A DNA stretch of 64,000 nucleotides, taken from positions 3,425,635 to 3,489,634 of the forward strand of contig CP139021.1 of the NCBI GenBank assembly GCA_034044135.1, written 5' to 3'. The DNA is from Flammeovirgaceae bacterium SG7u.111. GTDB lineage: Bacteria > Bacteroidota > Bacteroidia > Cytophagales > Flammeovirgaceae. The notes under the pieces were generated by a model. That model did not search any database. It was not told where the DNA came from and worked only from the letters and a program-made list of their open reading frames with translations. This document shows, piece after piece, positions 61,082 through 64,000 of this stretch; positions within the stretch are counted from its first letter, which is position 1, and the number at the start of each line of letters is the position of its first letter. The position numbers and the translations under genes are program-made.

Positions 61082-62638
61082 CTATTCTAATTTAAGCTGT
61101 TCTGCTTTCCCTTGCTCTCCTCTTATCTCTTCATATATCGTTACCATTTCTTTCAACTTCTCAGGGTTAGATTCAGCCAAGTTATTTTGTTCACCTATAT
61201 CCTCCTTCACATTGTAAAGCTGATAAGCTTCAGTATTGCCTAATTCTATTTTCACTTGTTTGCTTACAGCAGGACCTTTGTATGGAGGAATCATCACCCA
61301 ATCCCCCTTGCGCAATGCAGTTCTTGAAGTAGCCTCCATCACAAACTCTTCCCTACCCTCTTGGTTTTTGCCCATGAACGCATCCAATAAATTTTGGCTA
61401 TCCACTGAAGGAGTTTCAGTATCTACTAACGAGGCCACAGAAGCTAACAAGTCAATTTGAGTAACCATAGCGTCTGATACCGCTGGTGTTATTTCCCCTT
61501 TCCAATAAGTAACAAATGGAACACGAGTACCTGCCTCGAACAAGCTATATTTCCCACCTCTAAGTGGACCCGCTGGCGTATGTGCCCCAAGCTTCTCAAC
61601 TGCATCATCATAATAACCATCGTTTAGCACTGGGCCATTATCGCTTGACAAGACTATCAGCGTATTTTCGAGCAAGCCTTCCGCCTCTAGCGTTTTGATA
61701 AATTCACCAATGCACCAGTCAGCTTCTACTATCACATCTCCCCTTGGTCCCATTCCAGATTTACCCACAAACCTTGGGTGAGGTGTACGAGGCACGTGTG
61801 GTTGTTGCAAAGCATAATAAAGGAAGAAAGGTTCGTTTTTATGGGCTTTCACATATTCTTGAGCTTTTGCCAAGAAATTGTCGGCCATATCTTCATCTAC
61901 CCACTTGGCAGCTTCTCCTCCTTTCATATAACCTATACGAGGAATCCCATTTACAATACTTTGGTTATGCCCATGATGCCACTTCATTTTTAGCAATTCT
62001 GGATTGTCTTTGCCAGTTGGCTCTCCCTCAAAGTTTTCTTTGTAACTAACTTCAATAGGGTCATTAGGATCAAGTCCTACAACATCTCCATTTTCTATGT
62101 AAACAGTTGGCACACGATCTTGAGTAGCCGCCATTATGTAAGAATAATCAAAACCAACTTCATTTGGTCCTGGAGAAACACGCTGGTTCCAATCTACAAA
62201 ACCAGTACCCAATCCCAAATGCCACTTCCCAACTATACCAGTATGGTATCCCTCTTCTCTCAACAACTTAGGAATAGTAACCTGAGCAGTATCAATTATC
62301 AAAGGAGCTGTGCCCGGAAGGATTTTAGCATTTTTGTTTCGCCACGGATACATACCTGTAAGAAGCGCATATCTACTTGGTGAGCAAGTAGCTGAAGATG
62401 CATATCCATTGGTAAAACGCACACCTCCATTTGCTAACATATCAATATTAGGAGTGTTCAACTCAGTTGCGCCATATGCGCTAACATCTCCGTAACCCAA
62501 ATCATCGGCATAAATAAAAATAATGTTCGGCTTTGTCGGCTCGTCGTCAACCTCTGTTATTTCAGCCTTCTTTTTCTCTCCACAAGCAGCGAGTGCAAAG
62601 GGTAGAATAAGTAATAATGTGAATCTTAAAAATTTCAT
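61082..62638 (-). CDS. Sulfatase (S1 family) lipoprotein
   Basis: 518 aa. Lipoprotein signal (LLLILPFALAAC, Cys about 19). S1-family: metal ligands YADDLGYGD (Asp45, Asp46), and the formylglycine motif C-S-P-S-R at 85-89 (ATCSPSRYALLTGMYPWR), then GKWHLG and LSSDNGP (later metal ligands). The Cys-type motif needs a formylglycine-generating or anaerobic maturase enzyme, not seen in the window. Substrates are sulfated glycans or other esters. It is transcribed alone, so no PUL assignment is made. Confidence 0.93.
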   Translation of the reverse strand: MKFLRFTLLLILPFALAACGEKKKAEITEVDDEPTKPNIIFIYADDLGYGDVSAYGATELNTPNIDMLANGGVRFTNGYASSATCSPSRYALLTGMYPWRNKNAKILPGTAPLIIDTAQVTIPKLLREEGYHTGIVGKWHLGLGTGFVDWNQRVSPGPNEVGFDYSYIMAATQDRVPTVYIENGDVVGLDPNDPIEVSYKENFEGEPTGKDNPELLKMKWHHGHNQSIVNGIPRIGYMKGGEAAKWVDEDMADNFLAKAQEYVKAHKNEPFFLYYALQQPHVPRTPHPRFVGKSGMGPRGDVIVEADWCIGEFIKTLEAEGLLENTLIVLSSDNGPVLNDGYYDDAVEKLGAHTPAGPLRGGKYSLFEAGTRVPFVTYWKGEITPAVSDAMVTQIDLLASVASLVDTETPSVDSQNLLDAFMGKNQEGREEFVMEATSRTALRKGDWVMIPPYKGPAVSKQVKIELGNTEAYQLYNVKEDIGEQNNLAESNPEKLKEMVTIYEEIRGEQGKAEQLKLE

Positions 62639-62905
62639 TTTCTTGTTTTTTTCAAAGTGTATAAAGCGAAAAAATAGGCGGTTAAATTACTTCATTTTGA
62701 ATAATAAAGCGATTGTTGGTAATTTTTCTTTGTGCGAAACCCTTTTAACTCGTATATATGAAAAAGGAATAAGGCTCACGTTTGTGCCAGATTGCAGGAG
62801 CAATGCGAATGAAAATGACAAAAAGTTGCAAATGATACTGGTTTGGGTATAATTGCGCACACGCACAAATTTTTCACACCACCCTATATAATTATCACTA
62901 TCTAT

Positions 62906-63592
62906 ATGAAAACAATCATCAACAACACGGTCGCCATTACATGTATCACCCTCCTCTTTTCTTGCGAGCAAAAGCCAAAAGCCACGGAAGGAATAGCAGA
63001 TGAAACCCCTGCTATTCCAAGTGAAATAGTGACACGCTCAGCTCCCGACAACCTTGTGCCTACACAAGAAGAATCATGGGAAATTGAAAGCCAAGAAGGG
63101 CAAAACCTGGTTTTTTCTAATGGGGAAACAGTGCAAACCGAACTCTATGAGCTAGAATATTTCGGCAAAATTGAGGCGAAGGGGAAAGCTCCCTTTTTGA
63201 TAGTAGCTGGAAGAGGTTGTGATGAATGCGACGAGAACATTGCCATTTACCTTCATTCCCCAGATAGTAAAACTAAACTGGGCGAAACCGTAGCAATAAG
63301 ATACCCTTACCCAGGAAAAGAGTTGGATTATGAAGACGGAAGCCTACTCAACGATGTTCGTTTTTTCTTTGGCGAAGTACTGCCTGGGATAAACGGAGCC
63401 ATTTGGTACCAAAAAACCAAGGTAGATGGACGGTTGATGGATAATGCTTATTTGGTGACAGTAGAAAAAGGCGAGATAAAAGGTAGCACTCTTCTAAAAA
63501 AAGATATGCCTGATATAAATAAAACCCTAGAACTTGTCTCCGAAGAAAAAGCATTGGAAGTACCCGGGGTTGAGTATTATAGCGAGCCTTAA
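62906..63592 (+). CDS. Lipoprotein of unknown function
   Basis: 228 aa from the ATG at 62906, which fits the lipoprotein signal (NTVAITCITLLFSC, Cys about 22); an in-frame upstream ATG would add 21 residues ahead of it and is not used. The mature part has VQTELYELEYFGKIEAKG, then a CDEC motif (VAGRGCDECDENIAIYLH) and FFFGEVLPGINGAIWYQK. Two cysteines three apart might bind metal or form a disulfide. No family recognised. It is followed by hisA 146 nt downstream, without a clear terminator. Confidence 0.65.
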   Translation: MKTIINNTVAITCITLLFSCEQKPKATEGIADETPAIPSEIVTRSAPDNLVPTQEESWEIESQEGQNLVFSNGETVQTELYELEYFGKIEAKGKAPFLIVAGRGCDECDENIAIYLHSPDSKTKLGETVAIRYPYPGKELDYEDGSLLNDVRFFFGEVLPGINGAIWYQKTKVDGRLMDNAYLVTVEKGEIKGSTLLKKDMPDINKTLELVSEEKALEVPGVEYYSEP

Positions 63593-63738
63593 ACCTCGAA
63601 TATTTCTTAAATTAAAGACATGTTGGTCGCAGACCAGCTATTCGGTTGAGTTTTTTCTTGTTGCATACAGTAAAATTCATTCCTTTTGTAGACATAGCCC
63701 TTATGGGCATTTTCCCACTTTTTCAACACCTTACATAA

Positions 63739-64000
63739 ATGATAGAAGTAATCCCAGCCATCGACTTAATAGATGGAAAATGCGTGCGCCTAAGTCAAGG
63801 CGATTTTAATACCTCTAAAATCTATAGCGAAAACCCGCTTGAAATGGCGAAAGCATTTGAAGGAATTGGGATTAAGCGACTTCACCTTGTTGACCTTGAC
63901 GGGGCAAAGCATAAGAAAGTAAAAAACCTCGCTACGCTTCAAGCAATCACGTCTAACACTAATTTGGTCGTGGATTTTGGCGGTGGTATTCAGTCAAATG
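63739..64000 (+). CDS. hisA: Phosphoribosyl isomerase HisA (5' part only)
   Basis: The first 87 codons are present; the gene runs out of the window. It isomerises ProFAR to PRFAR in histidine synthesis. IPAIDLIDGKCVRLSQGDF (catalytic Asp in the first strand) and RLHLVDLDGAK match HisA, followed by VDFGGGIQS. The other his genes lie beyond the edge, presumably downstream. Confidence 0.93.
   Translation, partial: MIEVIPAIDLIDGKCVRLSQGDFNTSKIYSENPLEMAKAFEGIGIKRLHLVDLDGAKHKKVKNLATLQAITSNTNLVVDFGGGIQSN

Overview
The window reads as chromosome of a Bacteroidota bacterium, most likely order Cytophagales (marine or soil, polysaccharide-using). Evidence: low to moderate GC, lineage-typical proteins (DUF4292, DUF4159, DUF3276/PUR-alpha, AmpG-type MFS, MoxR/DUF58/DUF4350 cluster), lipoprotein-rich hydrolases, Bacteroidota-like promoter matches (TTTG ... 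TAnnTTTG) and Rhs fragments of Bacteroidota type. No tRNA or rRNA gene and no CRISPR array was recognised. The window is cut inside a gene at both ends (a GH105/DUF2264 gene at the left, hisA at the right).

1-8.3 kb is a pectin/arabinan utilisation locus: an unsaturated-uronyl hydrolase fused to DUF2264, a double-GH43 lipoprotein and a GH43-like/GH51 arabinofuranosidase. Between them sits a membrane-anchored winged-helix protein that is a candidate unconventional regulator. 8.4-13.1 kb is the housekeeping set accC, accB, efp, fabH, rpmF and DUF177. 13.2-19.9 kb carries rsmE, a DUF4159 gene, menC, small unknowns, cysD-cysN and a TonB_C protein.

20.0-31.7 kb is a cell-envelope region. A likely operon runs from a fused SpoIIM membrane protein through DUF4129, DUF4350, MoxR and DUF58 to a BadF-type amino-sugar kinase and murQ. 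Facing it are a sodium/solute symporter and a NamZ (DUF1343) lipoprotein. The kinase, etherase, symporter and exo-muramidase together make a plausible MurNAc/peptidoglycan salvage pathway. A RAYT-like protein lying between the two halves has lost its HUH catalytic motif.

31.8-41.2 kb holds valS, DUF4292, an AI-2E-family permease, DUF3276, two tandem RlpA-SPOR proteins, a cytosolic DUF58 protein and an unknown. 41.2-45.3 kb is the accessory part: repeat-like non-coding DNA, two unknown genes (membrane protein and lipoprotein), a complete IS5-family element with a TTA target duplication, and a frameshifted orphan Rhs tip. Removing the IS in silico joins the Rhs tip to the lipoprotein gene with a 2-nt gap, giving an original order rhs tip - lipoprotein - membrane protein, as expected for a polymorphic toxin/immunity cassette.

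45.4-64 kb carries a BlaR1/BlaI-type pair, yaaA, a second fabH, cysQ with an AmpG-like MFS gene, a STAS-like protein, a PhoD-type phosphatase, two tandem M1 peptidases, a LuxR-type response regulator, an XRE-S24 repressor, a sulfatase, a lipoprotein and the start of hisA. Many genes are closed by clear hairpin terminators, listed individually.
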